Positions 26,343 through 36,402 are shown, counted from the stretch's first letter. The stretch: 64,000 nucleotides of DNA from CAIZGX01 sp046048875 (GCA_046048875.1 JBJOFG010000013.1:283921-347920); one strand, 5' to 3'. The notes: a model not told the origin generated them from the sequence alone. Numbers and translations: made by a program.

Positions 26343-27512
26343 CTATTTGACCTTAATTTCCTGAATATCTTTCAACAACTCGCGGGTGTCAGCTGCGAAG
26401 GTTGAAATATTCGCTTTCTCTTCAGAATTAAATTCGTACTTCTCGGGATGAAGCTCCCAATCAGAAACAGGAATAGAATAATAACCACGAGGATTTCCTC
26501 CCAAACGACACCAAAAAGGAACATATCCCCAAGTGTCCCATCGCACTTTTTTATCCTTCACTTTTAAATGAAGCACCACCCCAATTCCGCCGTCTTTGTA
26601 TCGCTCTCGCTGATTGCTAATGAAGTTGCCAAGGCTATAGGCTACAGGAACATTTTTGGTTGAATCGTTTTTCGGATGAAGAATTTGCATGGGTTGAACC
26701 ACATGCGGATGAAGTCCAATAATGGCATCTGCACCCGCATCGGCTAACCATTGCGCCAATTTATCTTGTTCCGAATTCTCTTTGCGCTGGTACTCTGTTC
26801 CCCAATGAATATTCACAACCGTGAACTGAGCGCCGCGTTCCAAAGCGGTCTTCAAATCTTTTCTAATCTGAAGGGTGTCGATCATATTCACCACATTCGG
26901 ATGCTGAACCACCAACCCGTTTGTACCATACGTGCAATTCAACAATGCGATCTTCACCCCTTTCACTTCTTGCATTAACGGATAGGTCTGATCTCTAGAA
27001 AGGGTATCGAGAAAAGTACCTGTGTGCGTTATTCCTAATGAGTCTAGCATAAGTATCGTGCGCTCTACCCCTTTCTTTCCGCGGTCTTGTGAGTGATTGT
27101 TGGCTGTGACAAATATGTTGAAACCAGCACTTTTAATTCCTTCTGCAAAAGCATCTGGAGAAGAAAACTGAGGATATCCCGAATATGGCTTTCCAGCCAA
27201 GGTCACTTCTAGATTCGCACAAGTATAGTCAAATGAATGAACGAATTCCGAAATGTATTGAAACCAGTGGGCGTATTCATAAACACCTTTCGACTCGTTG
27301 AAAGCTGCACCTATCATAGGCTCATGCCCCATCATATCACCAACAAAAAAGAGCGTAATATCCTTTGTTGTAGTGTCTTCACCGACGTAAACAGATTCAG
27401 TGTATTCCGCTTCTACATGCTTATCGCCGACGCTGTGTATTCCATAAAAAAATGAAAGCAGCACAAATAAAGAAATCCCTCCAGTTTTTAGCATATTTAC
27501 GTTCGATTGCAT
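26343..27512 (-). CDS. CapA-family (poly-gamma-glutamate synthesis-like) metallophosphatase-fold protein
   Basis: 389 aa from the ATG at 27512, chosen because TATATTTG lies four bases upstream. N-terminal hydrophobic anchor or signal, then the CapA fold: ITLFFVGDMMGHEPM, YTCANLEVTL, FNIFVTANNHSQDRG, VVNIHWGTEYQ, and IIGLHPHVVQPMQ with YSLGNFISNQR. These carry the metal-binding Asp, Asn and His residues. CapA proteins of polymer-capsule operons act in poly-gamma-glutamate export, but isolated copies such as this have no assigned substrate. Divergent from the CDF transporter. Confidence 0.88.
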   Translation of the reverse strand: MQSNVNMLKTGGISLFVLLSFFYGIHSVGDKHVEAEYTESVYVGEDTTTKDITLFFVGDMMGHEPMIGAAFNESKGVYEYAHWFQYISEFVHSFDYTCANLEVTLAGKPYSGYPQFSSPDAFAEGIKSAGFNIFVTANNHSQDRGKKGVERTILMLDSLGITHTGTFLDTLSRDQTYPLMQEVKGVKIALLNCTYGTNGLVVQHPNVVNMIDTLQIRKDLKTALERGAQFTVVNIHWGTEYQRKENSEQDKLAQWLADAGADAIIGLHPHVVQPMQILHPKNDSTKNVPVAYSLGNFISNQRERYKDGGIGVVLHLKVKDKKVRWDTWGYVPFWCRLGGNPRGYYSIPVSDWELHPEKYEFNSEEKANISTFAADTRELLKDIQEIKVK

Positions 27513-27516
27513 GAAA

Positions 27517-27544
27517 CAAATATACATTGCAAGGGCTATCTTTG
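27517..27544. promoter_or_regulatory. Divergent -7 elements for the capA-like and CDF genes
   Basis: Minus strand TATATTTG (27524 to 27517), four bases before the capA-like ATG; plus strand TATCTTTG (27537-27544), six bases before the CDF ATG at 27551. Both match TAnnTTTG exactly and decide the two starts. Confidence 0.7.
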
Positions 27545-27550
27545 CGTGGC

Positions 27551-28450
27551 ATGAATCACAGCAGCCAACTCGCTACACAAGCCCAAAGCACTATTCGGTA
27601 CAGCATTGTGGTAAATTTCATTTTATCTGTAGTAAAATTCACTGCTGGTATTTTAGGAAATAGTTTTGCGCTTGTAGCAGATGCCGCAGAGAGTTGGGTC
27701 GATTTCGCTTCTTCTTTTTTGGTGTGGTTAGGTCTTCGAACAGCGGCACTTCCGCCCGATAAAAACCATCCTTATGGTCATGGAAAAGCCGAGCCTCTAT
27801 CTGCCATGTTCGTTGCTTTACTCATGTTTTGTGTAGCCTGTTTCATTGTTTATGAAGCCATTCAACACATTATGACTCCGCATGATTCTCCGCACTCTTG
27901 GACCATTGTTGTTGTACTCGCCGTGCTTTTAACCAAAGAGATTCTGTATCGTTTCATGAAGAGAAATGCGAAGAAATTCAAGAGCAACGCTCTTGCTGCT
28001 GAAGCATCTCATCAGCGAACCGATTCCATTACTTCCCTAGCTGCATTGGTGGGAATAGTCATTTCATTGGTTGCAGGTGAAGGCTACGCTGCGGCTGACG
28101 ATTGGGCTTCATTGCTTGCTGCCTATTTCATTTTACAACAAGCGTTTAAAGTTGGAAAGACTTCCATTTCAGAATTAATGGATGAAGCGCAACCTGAAGA
28201 AGTGGTGAATGATATTCGAAACACAGCGCTTCAAGTGATAGGTGTCATAAGCATTAATGCTTGCTTCGTACGAAAGATGGGATTCGAGTGGTTCGTTGAT
28301 ATTCACATTGGTCTTAACGGAAATCAGACGGTTTACGAAGGACACGACATTGCCCACGAAGTGGTCGATAAAATCAAAGAGAAATTTCCGCAAGTGTATG
28401 ATGTGCTCACGCACATTGAGCCTTACGAAGACAATGATCCTACAAGCTGA
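27551..28450 (+). CDS. Cation diffusion facilitator (CDF) family metal transporter
   Basis: 299 aa from the ATG at 27551 (an upstream in-frame start at 27527 lies before the promoter box). Six membrane helices with the metal-site Asp in LVADAAESWVDFASS and the second-site residues in ASHQRTDSITSLAALVG; HPYGHGKAEPLSAM is the family loop. The C-terminal cytoplasmic domain ends with a HIEPYED metal-binding segment. Such proteins export Zn, Fe, Mn or Co by proton exchange; the metal is not decided here. Its 3' end overlaps convergent hisS by 28 bp. Confidence 0.93.
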   Translation: MNHSSQLATQAQSTIRYSIVVNFILSVVKFTAGILGNSFALVADAAESWVDFASSFLVWLGLRTAALPPDKNHPYGHGKAEPLSAMFVALLMFCVACFIVYEAIQHIMTPHDSPHSWTIVVVLAVLLTKEILYRFMKRNAKKFKSNALAAEASHQRTDSITSLAALVGIVISLVAGEGYAAADDWASLLAAYFILQQAFKVGKTSISELMDEAQPEEVVNDIRNTALQVIGVISINACFVRKMGFEWFVDIHIGLNGNQTVYEGHDIAHEVVDKIKEKFPQVYDVLTHIEPYEDNDPTS

Positions 28451-29784
28451 ACGGTTGAAACGGCTTGCTGATCACCAGTAACCATGTTGCGCAATTGCCA
28501 CATGCCCGACTTCACTTCATCTTCCCCAACAACCACCACAAAAGGAATTTTGTTATCGTCGGCGTACTTGAATTGCTTCTTCAACTTGGCGTCGTCTGGA
28601 TACATTTCACAAGAGATTCCTGCATTGCGAATTTGCTTCAGCAATTGAAAGGCTGCTGATGTGGTTTCACCGCCGAACTGCACCAACAAGACTTGCGTTC
28701 CCGAAGTGGCAGACTCCGGAAACAAATTCAATTCGGAAAGCACTTCGAAAATACGATCTGCTCCAAATGAAATACCTACGCCTGAAACGCCCTTCCATCC
28801 GAAAATTCCAGTTAAATCATCGTATCGTCCACCGCCGCAAATACTTCCCATTTGAATGCCTTTCGCTTTCACCTCGAAAATGGCTCCGGTGTAATAATTC
28901 AATCCACGCGCTAACGAAACATCGAAAACGAGCTCTCCTTTATTTAATCCTGCCTTCTCCACTTCATTCCACACAAAAGTCATTTCTTCAATTCCCTTCA
29001 ATCCCGTCTCAGAATTTCCTAAAACAGATTTCAAGAAATTCATTTTATCGTTGAAGTCTGAAAGTCCGTTTAATGTCTTGAACGTTTGGAACGTCTCTTC
29101 GGGAATTCCCATTTCACTCAATTCTTTCTGAACAGCCTCCTCGCCTATCTTGTCCCATTTGTCTAGAACAACAGTCAATCCCATGAACTTATCGGCCACT
29201 CCCGTTGCTTCAGCAATACCGGCTAAAATCTTACGGTTGTTAATCACAATTGAAAATCCTGGGAGATTCAAATTCGAAAGCACTTCGTCAAAAAGTTGAA
29301 CCAATTCCACTTCCACCCAAAGACTATCTGTTCCAACCACATCGGCATCGCATTGATAGAACTCTCTGAAGCGTCCGCGCTGCGGGCGGTCTGCGCGCCA
29401 CACCGGCTGAATTTGATATCTGCGAAAAGGAAGAACAACTGAATTTCTATTCATCGCCACGAAGCGCGCAAACGGAACAGTTAAGTCGTAACGAAGCGCA
29501 CGGTCACAGATTTCAAATGAAAGTTTGCGCGAGTCTGAAAGTTTTTCTGAAGCGACATCTTTCAAGAAATCGCCGTTGTTCAATATTTTAAAAATAAGCT
29601 GATCACCCTCTTCACCGTACTTACCCGTTAGGGTTGAAAGGTTTTCCATGGAAGGCGTTTCCAACGGTTGGAAACCGTACTTCTCAAAAGCAGCGCGTAT
29701 TACGCCAAACAAATAATTTCGTTTGCGCATAACATCCGGCGCAAAATCTCTTGTTCCTTTCGGTATTCCAATGGGTGTGCTCAT
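28423..29784 (-). CDS. hisS: Histidyl-tRNA synthetase
   Basis: 453 aa, class II synthetase. Motif 1 region GTRDFAPDVMRKRNYLFGVI, motif 2 FREFYQCDADVVG, the histidine-binding RGLNYYTGAIFEV and motif 3 GVGISFGADRIFEVL are all present, followed by the anticodon-binding domain (VLLVQFGGE to the C-terminus). Monocistronic, with a 98-bp divergent gap to the gene at 29883. Confidence 0.97.
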   Translation of the reverse strand: MSTPIGIPKGTRDFAPDVMRKRNYLFGVIRAAFEKYGFQPLETPSMENLSTLTGKYGEEGDQLIFKILNNGDFLKDVASEKLSDSRKLSFEICDRALRYDLTVPFARFVAMNRNSVVLPFRRYQIQPVWRADRPQRGRFREFYQCDADVVGTDSLWVEVELVQLFDEVLSNLNLPGFSIVINNRKILAGIAEATGVADKFMGLTVVLDKWDKIGEEAVQKELSEMGIPEETFQTFKTLNGLSDFNDKMNFLKSVLGNSETGLKGIEEMTFVWNEVEKAGLNKGELVFDVSLARGLNYYTGAIFEVKAKGIQMGSICGGGRYDDLTGIFGWKGVSGVGISFGADRIFEVLSELNLFPESATSGTQVLLVQFGGETTSAAFQLLKQIRNAGISCEMYPDDAKLKKQFKYADDNKIPFVVVVGEDEVKSGMWQLRNMVTGDQQAVSTVQLVGSLSS

Positions 29785-29869
29785 AATTCAGAATGCAAAG
29801 TAAAGACTTGAAAGCCGTTGGGCAATAATTTTCTTTAATAAGAGTTCGGATTGTCGAAATACAACTGAC

Positions 29870-29877
29870 TATCTTTG
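29870..29877 (+). promoter_or_regulatory. -7 promoter element of the operon at 29883
   Basis: TATCTTTG, exact TAnnTTTG match, five bases before the ATG at 29883. Confidence 0.65.
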
Positions 29878-29882
29878 TTGCA

Positions 29883-30506
29883 ATGAAAGGAAAACTACTG
29901 TTGGTCATTCTTACTGTGCTTTTTATTGGGCTTGGCTCAGCGAATGCACAACTTCCTCCGAAGGTAGTTCAAGTTTCGGGAGTTGTCTTAATCAGCGATT
30001 CTCTTTATCCTGCCGGCTTTGTAGCCATCTATCGCGCGAAAGATCGACGTGGAACTTATTCAGGACGCGACGGATATTTCACTTTACCTGTGATGGTTGG
30101 TGATACGTTATTCTTTTCGTGCACAGGATTGAAAGACTCTTACTTCGTAATTCCGGAGAACACTACAGAAAACCAACTTTCAATGGTTCAGGTGATGAAC
30201 ATGGAAAGTTATATGCTTCCAACGGCATACATTCTTCCTTATCCATCTAAAACCCGCTTGCGAGCTGAAATACTTTCATTGGATTTACCAGGAGATGAAT
30301 ATGTTTCATTTCACAGAGAGGGCAACGACATCGTGAATTACGATGGCATGTTGGATTTCAGTGCACAGTCATACAGATCTGCATCTTCACAAATTCAAAA
30401 TAGATATACCAACGGATTTTATTCGGGTGGAAATTTATTAAGCAAAGACGCATGGGGTAAGTTCATGCGTTCATTAAAGAGCGGTGAGTTAGATTCACAA
30501 CAGTAA
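29883..30506 (+). CDS. Exported carboxypeptidase-regulatory-like domain protein
   Basis: 207 aa, signal peptide ending ANAQ. Residues about 30-100 have the carboxypeptidase-regulatory-like fold (VVQVSGVVLISDS, YSGRDGYFTLPVMVGDTLFFS), the same kind of domain that begins the TonB receptor five bases downstream. The C-terminal half (LDLPGDEYVSFHREGNDIVN) has no recognised domain. Probably periplasmic or attached to the outer membrane and working with the receptor; this rests on the operon and the shared domain. Confidence 0.75.
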   Translation: MKGKLLLVILTVLFIGLGSANAQLPPKVVQVSGVVLISDSLYPAGFVAIYRAKDRRGTYSGRDGYFTLPVMVGDTLFFSCTGLKDSYFVIPENTTENQLSMVQVMNMESYMLPTAYILPYPSKTRLRAEILSLDLPGDEYVSFHREGNDIVNYDGMLDFSAQSYRSASSQIQNRYTNGFYSGGNLLSKDAWGKFMRSLKSGELDSQQ

Positions 30507-30511
30507 GAGAC

Positions 30512-33076
30512 ATGCGGAAAGGGATTTTATTTTTACTTCTATCGCTTCTTACTACGCTCGCCTTTTCACAATCTGCAACCTTAAAAGGAACAATCAAAAA
30601 CAGCAGCGGTGAGTCCGTTCCCGGTGTCATTATTACGTGTAAAGAATTTCCAACCGTGGGAACATCTTCTGACAATCGAGGGAATTTCTCGTTGGTCTTA
30701 AAATCGGAAACTACCTTAACCATTCTCTTCAAAGGCTTGGGCGATGAGCCGGTTCAGAATGTATTCTACCTCAATAATGGAGATGTAAAAGAAGTTGAAG
30801 TACTCTTAGATAACTCACTGACAACAACAACGTTTGAAATATTTGATAAAGGAAAACGTGAAGGTGGTTTTCGAGAGATTGAATTAAAACTTCCAACCAA
30901 ACTACCTGTCATGAATCAAGGTATTGAAGGATATCTCATTCAAGCAGCCGTGAACATGCCTTCGGAATTGAGCTCGAGCTACAGTGTTCGTGGGGGAAGT
31001 TTCGATGAGAACTTGGTCTATGTGAACGACATTCAAGTGTACCGTCCTTTTTTAGTGCGAAGCGGACAACAGGAAGGATTGAGTTTTCCGAATCCAGATA
31101 TGGTTAGCTCAATAAACTTCTCTGCCGGCGGATTTCAGGCAAAGTATGGCGACAAGATGTCTTCGGTGTTGGATATTCAATATGCACGCCCGGATAGCAC
31201 CGGTGGAAATTTTCAAGCGGGTCTGCTCGGAACTCAATTGCAATTAGGCGGTCGCAATAAGAAGGGAACGTTCACGCACAATTCAGGATTTCGATACAAA
31301 AACTACGCATATGCTTTGAACTCGTTGGATGTTTCTGGAGATTACAAACCTCGCTTCAACGATTTTCAAACCTATTTAACTTTCCGACCTAAATCGAAAT
31401 ACGGTCCTTGGGAATTCAGCTTCTTAGGTAACTATTCAAGCAATCGTTACAACTTCATTCCACAAACCAGACAAACCGATGTTGGAAGTATTAACGAAGC
31501 ATTGCGATTGACGGTTTACTTTGAAGGCCAAGAAATTTCGAAATACGATACGTACTTCGGAGCGTTTTCAACGCGATACAATCCGAATGAGCATTCACAA
31601 TTGCGCTTAACCTTCAGTGCATTCAACACCATTGAAAGCGAGAAGTTTGATATTCTTGGCGCTTATCGACTCGACGAACTGGATCGTGATTTGGGTTCAG
31701 ATAAATTCGGAAGCGTACTTACAAATCGCGGCATTGGTGCGTTTCTCGATCATGCGCGCAATGAACTGAATGCCCAAGTTTATCAAGTTGCTCACAAAGG
31801 ATTCGTAGACTACGTCAAGCATCACCACCTTTTGGAATGGGGAATGGATGCGAACATTGAGCACATTAACGATGTGCTGAGCGAATGGACATTGATTGAC
31901 TCTTCCGGATATGCCACACAGCATCCAAGAGATTCAATTGGATATACGAACCCAAATGCTCAAGGCAATCAGATCATTCCTATTCAAGACCGCGTTAAAG
32001 CAAACAATCAGATTACGAGCAATCGTGTGAATGCCTTTGTTCAGGATACATGGAGACACGCAATGAAGAACGGCGCGACCTTTACTGCAACTGCAGGTGT
32101 TCGCGCTAACCATTGGACATATACCGATCAAACCCTCATTAGTCCGCGAATAAACATCGCCTACAATCCCACCTGGATCAAAAAACGTTTGAATGAAAGT
32201 GGAAAATTAGATTCACTTCGAAAAGACATTATTATTCGTGGAGCAGCGGGTTATTACTACCAACCACCCTTCTATCGCGAGATGCGCGGGTTCAACGGAC
32301 AGGTAAATCCAGATATTCGTGCACAAAAAAGCATACACTATGTTCTAGGCGCCGACTATGTTTTCAATTCATGGGGAAGACCATTCAAGTTGGTGACCGA
32401 AGTGTACTATAAAAAAATGGATAACATTATTCCCTACGAATTGGAGAATGTTCGTCAACGCTATTTCGCAGTGAACAGCGCAAAGGGCTACGCTTATGGA
32501 ACAGACGTTATGGTGAACGGTGAATTCATTCAAGGTGTTCAGTCTTGGTTCCGTATGTCTTACCTCAAGACCATGGAAGACATTCAGAACGATTCGTACA
32601 ACATTTACTTGAACAGTGATGGGGATACCATTTACAACGGCTATACCTTGAATGATGTGCCTGTTGATTCCATTGCGCAATATCCCGGATATGTTCCTCG
32701 TCCTACCGATCAACGTGTGAGTGTTTCCCTCCTCTTCCTCGACGAAATGCCGAATCATGAAGAGTATAAGGTTATGTTGAATTTTTATTTCGCTACTGGG
32801 CTTCCATATGGAACTCCCGACCAACAGCGTTACAACGATGTTTTCCGCACGCGATCTTATTTACGCGCAGACTTGGGATTGTCACGCGATATGTTTGTGA
32901 AGCATAAAAATAAATTCTTCGACTCTGGTAACATTGCCCTTGAAATCTTCAACCTTATGGGCGTAAACAACATCATTAATCACCAATGGATTGAAGATGT
33001 GAACGGCAGACAATACGGTATTCCGACTTATTTGACTGGAAGGAGGATTAATCTGAGAATGACGCTTTCGTTTTAA
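30512..33076 (+). CDS. TonB-dependent outer-membrane receptor
   Basis: 854 aa. Signal peptide (ends AFSQ), a carboxypeptidase-regulatory-like domain (about 22-95; TLKGTIKNSSGESVPGVIIT), a plug (about 130-230; SVRGGSFDENLVYVNDIQVY, ISFSAGG-like and GDKMSSVLDIQY), then a 22-strand-type barrel ending in aromatic RRINLRMTLSF. TonB receptors import bulky ligands with energy from the inner membrane; the ligand is not predictable. It is not a SusC-type protein with a SusD partner, since no SusD gene follows. Second gene of a two-gene operon. Confidence 0.92.
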   Translation: MRKGILFLLLSLLTTLAFSQSATLKGTIKNSSGESVPGVIITCKEFPTVGTSSDNRGNFSLVLKSETTLTILFKGLGDEPVQNVFYLNNGDVKEVEVLLDNSLTTTTFEIFDKGKREGGFREIELKLPTKLPVMNQGIEGYLIQAAVNMPSELSSSYSVRGGSFDENLVYVNDIQVYRPFLVRSGQQEGLSFPNPDMVSSINFSAGGFQAKYGDKMSSVLDIQYARPDSTGGNFQAGLLGTQLQLGGRNKKGTFTHNSGFRYKNYAYALNSLDVSGDYKPRFNDFQTYLTFRPKSKYGPWEFSFLGNYSSNRYNFIPQTRQTDVGSINEALRLTVYFEGQEISKYDTYFGAFSTRYNPNEHSQLRLTFSAFNTIESEKFDILGAYRLDELDRDLGSDKFGSVLTNRGIGAFLDHARNELNAQVYQVAHKGFVDYVKHHHLLEWGMDANIEHINDVLSEWTLIDSSGYATQHPRDSIGYTNPNAQGNQIIPIQDRVKANNQITSNRVNAFVQDTWRHAMKNGATFTATAGVRANHWTYTDQTLISPRINIAYNPTWIKKRLNESGKLDSLRKDIIIRGAAGYYYQPPFYREMRGFNGQVNPDIRAQKSIHYVLGADYVFNSWGRPFKLVTEVYYKKMDNIIPYELENVRQRYFAVNSAKGYAYGTDVMVNGEFIQGVQSWFRMSYLKTMEDIQNDSYNIYLNSDGDTIYNGYTLNDVPVDSIAQYPGYVPRPTDQRVSVSLLFLDEMPNHEEYKVMLNFYFATGLPYGTPDQQRYNDVFRTRSYLRADLGLSRDMFVKHKNKFFDSGNIALEIFNLMGVNNIINHQWIEDVNGRQYGIPTYLTGRRINLRMTLSF

Positions 33077-33625
33077 TTACTTCAAGGTAATATTCAAACT
33101 TTTTCCAAAAGTTGCTTGAACGATGCGAGATAGTGTTCCCAATTCAATGTCTTGCCTTCCCGCTTCAATCTTGGTAATATAACTTCTAGAAGTCCCTGAA
33201 CGTCTTGCTACTTCAGCCTGAGTTAATTCTGCCGATTTTCTCCACAAGCGAAGCATTTCGCCAATGTTAATGTTTCGAGAATTGTCAGGATAACTCAATT
33301 CATAAAGTGTATCAGGGCCTGGCCCATAAGGATAGAATTTTTCTTTACCTTTTAAATTGACTCCAGGCATTAAGACGTTATACCACGTTAATGTTCCTTC
33401 TTCCAATGTCACTTTTTTAAACTCTTTAGGATCCTTTAATGGATATTCAAAATCTCGAGGTGTACTCTTCCAAATATTGTTGAAAATATCATTAAAGTCT
33501 AACCACCTATTTTCTCCATTGGAGAACAATACAGAAACCATCAACTTTGATTCAATTACTTCATTTATTCGAAGCACATGAGGTAATATCCGGGGACTGT
33601 AATTTTCAGCGTATTTAATATTCAT
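33077..33625 (-). CDS. DUF2442-HTH regulator, second gene of a putative toxin-antitoxin pair
   Basis: 182 aa. The first ~95 residues match the DUF2442 pattern (VSVLFSNGENRWLDFNDIF, then FKKVTLEEGTLTWYN); the last ~65 are a Cro/C1-type helix-turn-helix (MLRLWRKSAELTQAEVARRS, SRSYITKIEAGRQDI). It overlaps the DUF4160 gene by 4 bp. DUF4160/DUF2442 pairs are common and have been suggested to be toxin-antitoxin modules; the DNA-binding partner would be the antitoxin. Which partner is toxic is not shown by sequence. Confidence 0.8.
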   Translation of the reverse strand: MNIKYAENYSPRILPHVLRINEVIESKLMVSVLFSNGENRWLDFNDIFNNIWKSTPRDFEYPLKDPKEFKKVTLEEGTLTWYNVLMPGVNLKGKEKFYPYGPGPDTLYELSYPDNSRNINIGEMLRLWRKSAELTQAEVARRSGTSRSYITKIEAGRQDIELGTLSRIVQATFGKSLNITLK

Positions 33626-33870
33626 AATTTCAAGCGTGGATTTATTTTATAAAATTCTTCCAAAAGCATTTGTCTATTTTCTTCAATGAACAATCTTTTC
33701 ATTACTCTCTTTTGTTCTTTTGGTGGCAACCAACCATCAATTATTTCAAGAGTAACCAAATTTACCGTCATTTTAAACTCGGCATATCTACAATGACAAT
33801 GCGGAGGCAGATGTTCATTGGGATAAACTTGAATTTTAATTCCATAAAAGAAAGATATTATTGGTGCCAT
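33622..33870 (-). CDS. DUF4160 protein, first gene of a putative toxin-antitoxin pair
   Basis: 82 aa. DUF4160 hallmarks: PIISFFYGIKIQVYPNEHLP, the HCHCRYAEF segment (HxH-type residues) and GWLPPKEQKRVMKRL. Overlaps the downstream DUF2442-HTH gene by 4 bp. Proposed toxin by analogy with other pairs; enzymatic activity unknown. Confidence 0.8.
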   Translation of the reverse strand: MAPIISFFYGIKIQVYPNEHLPPHCHCRYAEFKMTVNLVTLEIIDGWLPPKEQKRVMKRLFIEENRQMLLEEFYKINPRLKL

Positions 33871-33999
33871 AACAAAAGTATTAAAGTATTTAATTGAATA
33901 CCTAAAATTTCCTTGAAAAAGTGAACTTAGCTTCTAAAATGACATCACTTTACAAAAGCATATTCCTTCAAAACGCATAAATCATTACCTTTATCAAGT

Positions 34000-36375
34000 A
34001 TGAAAAAACTCCTCACTCGAAGCGCAATAGCGCTCGTATCACTTGTTATTCTCTGCTTCATTGGCGCATATTTTTGGTTGAAGAGCAGCTTGCCAGTATA
34101 CTCTGGTGAAATGAAATTGGCAGGCTTACATGAACCGGTTGATGCGTATTTCGACGAGTTCGGAATTCCACACATAGATGCAAAAAATTCAGAAGATGCT
34201 TATCGCGCTCTTGGATATCTGCATGCGCAGGAACGTTTGTTCCAACTGGAATTACTTCGCAGAGCAGGAAGCGGAACACTTTCCGAAATCATTGGTGAAG
34301 ACATGGTGAAGGTCGATCGCATTTTTAGAGCACTTGGCGTTTCTGAATACGCGAAAATTTCCGCTGAGCAATTTCAAAAAATACACACCAATGACGAAAT
34401 GTCCAAAGAGGTAAATGCCTACATGGATGGTGTGAATCAGTTTATTGAGAAAGGTCCTACGCCACCCGAGTTCGCACTTATGGGTATTCCAAAAAGAAAG
34501 CTCAACGTTGAAGACATGTTCTGCATTAGTGCCGCTATGAGCTTCTCCTTCCAGATGGCGAATAAAACTGAGCCTGTCATGACGCATGTCGCTTTGAAGC
34601 ACGGAACGAATTATCTGTATGATTTGGGAATGCAACACGATTCGACAGAAACTGAAATTCGTCATTTCGATAACCGAGACTTGGATTCAAGCTTGGTGAT
34701 CTTGAGTAATTTATTCAATGAAGCTGAAAACGCTTTACCCATTGCTCCGTTCGACGGGTCAAATGCGTGGGCAGTTGCAGGAAGTAAGTCGGCTACGGGC
34801 AAACCCATTTTTTGCAACGACACACACATAGGTTATGGACTTCCGCAAACATGGTTTGAAGCACATGTTAAGTGTCCTGAGTTTGAAATCACCGGACATT
34901 TCCTTGCCGGAATTCCGTATGCCTTGATCGGAAGAACACCCAACCACGCCTGGGGAGTAACCATGTTGGAACACGACGAAATGGACTTTTACGCTGAAAG
35001 AATAAATCCAAATAATGCGAACGAAGTTTGGTACAAAGGGAACTACGTCCCCCTCACTTTCCGAAATGAAGAAATTAACATCAAAGGAAAAGAAAGCCTT
35101 GTAATAACTGTTCCAATAACACCTCACGGTCCTGTTGTAAACAGCGTCTTCGAAGGAATGAACAGCAATTCGCCTATTTCCATTTCATGGGTTTACACCA
35201 AAGTTGAAAACAAAACATTCGAAGCATTTCGAGAAATGAATCGCGCCACCAACATGAATGAATTCGAGGCTGCACTTCCACAAATTCACGGGCCCGGACT
35301 GAGCATCAATTATGCCGATGCAGAGGGGAACATCGCATGGTGGGCCTGCGCACACTTGGTGAGACGTCAACCTGCCTGCAATTCTTGGGTCATCTTGAAT
35401 GCGCTTGATACGTTGAATGAATGGAACGGATATTATTCCTTCAAAGAAAATCCGAGATGTGTAAATCCTTCTTGGGGCTATATCTACAGCGCGAACGATT
35501 GGCCTGGACCCTTGGAAGATGGATCGTATTATCCAGGATATTACAAACCACAATATCGCGCCGATCGCATTTGCAAATTGTTGGAAGGAAGCAACGCATG
35601 GACAGCCGAAAAAATGAAGGATGTTTTGAATGACATCACCTCGGATGTAGACGCTAAAATATTGAAAGATCTAGAGCCTATTGCGAAGAAGAGCAAATAT
35701 TATGAAGACGTGGCACCTGCCTTTCAGTGGGACGGTGCCTATGAACCAGAAGCTGCTGGTCCAGTCCTTTTCAATCGTTTCCTATACTATTATTTGAAGT
35801 ATGCCTGTGAAGATGAAATGGGCAAACCTATCTTCAACATGTTCCTTGAAACGCATCAAGTGCAACGCACCCAATTGGATTTGTTCCAGAACAAACAAGC
35901 GGTATGGTGGGACAATGTGAATACCCCTAAAGTTGAAACGCGTGAAGAAATATTGTTCCGAGCCTTTGAAACCGCTGCTCAAAAACTTTTGAAGGAAGAA
36001 GGTGTGGTTGAAAAATGGGCTTGGAAGAACGTATGTAAACTTGAATTGAAGCACCCCTTAAGTGCTGTCGCACTTTTCAAGCCATTCGTGAATCGCAAAG
36101 AACTACCGGTTTATGGTGGAAACGAAACCATTCTTCAATCTGGATTTAAGCTTGACAGCACTGGAACTTATCACGTTCACTTCGGATCTCAAATGCGCAT
36201 CATTCACGACTTTGCTAATGACGAAAGTTGGAATATAACGCCATCTGGACAAAGCGGACATCCGCTGAGTATTCATTACCTCGATCAAGCAGAATTGTAC
36301 CGCACACGCAAATTCAGACAAGAATGGAACAGTTGGGAGAAAATAAAAACATTCCCGAAGTTGCGCTTATCTTAG
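34000..36375 (+). CDS. Penicillin acylase family protein (Ntn hydrolase)
   Basis: 791 aa, the precursor length of this family. N-terminal membrane anchor or signal, alpha chain to about residue 250, then FDGSNAWAVAGSKSATGKPI, where autocleavage would expose the catalytic Ser as the new N-terminus. NDTHIGYGLPQTWFEAH and HGPGLSINYADAEGNIAWW are further conserved pieces, and the C-terminus has PSGQSGHPLSIHYLDQAELY. These enzymes cleave amide bonds of beta-lactams, acyl-homoserine lactones or related amides; the natural substrate is unknown here. A weak -7 box, TACCTTTA, lies at 33986-33993. Confidence 0.93.
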   Translation: MKKLLTRSAIALVSLVILCFIGAYFWLKSSLPVYSGEMKLAGLHEPVDAYFDEFGIPHIDAKNSEDAYRALGYLHAQERLFQLELLRRAGSGTLSEIIGEDMVKVDRIFRALGVSEYAKISAEQFQKIHTNDEMSKEVNAYMDGVNQFIEKGPTPPEFALMGIPKRKLNVEDMFCISAAMSFSFQMANKTEPVMTHVALKHGTNYLYDLGMQHDSTETEIRHFDNRDLDSSLVILSNLFNEAENALPIAPFDGSNAWAVAGSKSATGKPIFCNDTHIGYGLPQTWFEAHVKCPEFEITGHFLAGIPYALIGRTPNHAWGVTMLEHDEMDFYAERINPNNANEVWYKGNYVPLTFRNEEINIKGKESLVITVPITPHGPVVNSVFEGMNSNSPISISWVYTKVENKTFEAFREMNRATNMNEFEAALPQIHGPGLSINYADAEGNIAWWACAHLVRRQPACNSWVILNALDTLNEWNGYYSFKENPRCVNPSWGYIYSANDWPGPLEDGSYYPGYYKPQYRADRICKLLEGSNAWTAEKMKDVLNDITSDVDAKILKDLEPIAKKSKYYEDVAPAFQWDGAYEPEAAGPVLFNRFLYYYLKYACEDEMGKPIFNMFLETHQVQRTQLDLFQNKQAVWWDNVNTPKVETREEILFRAFETAAQKLLKEEGVVEKWAWKNVCKLELKHPLSAVALFKPFVNRKELPVYGGNETILQSGFKLDSTGTYHVHFGSQMRIIHDFANDESWNITPSGQSGHPLSIHYLDQAELYRTRKFRQEWNSWEKIKTFPKLRLS

Positions 36376-36402
36376 CCGCTCCTCAAAAATTATCTAAAAA
36401 AA

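Noticed and set aside
34252..35553. Several minus-strand frames of 120-137 aa
   Set aside because: All antisense to the penicillin acylase gene with Cys/His/Phe-rich shadow composition.
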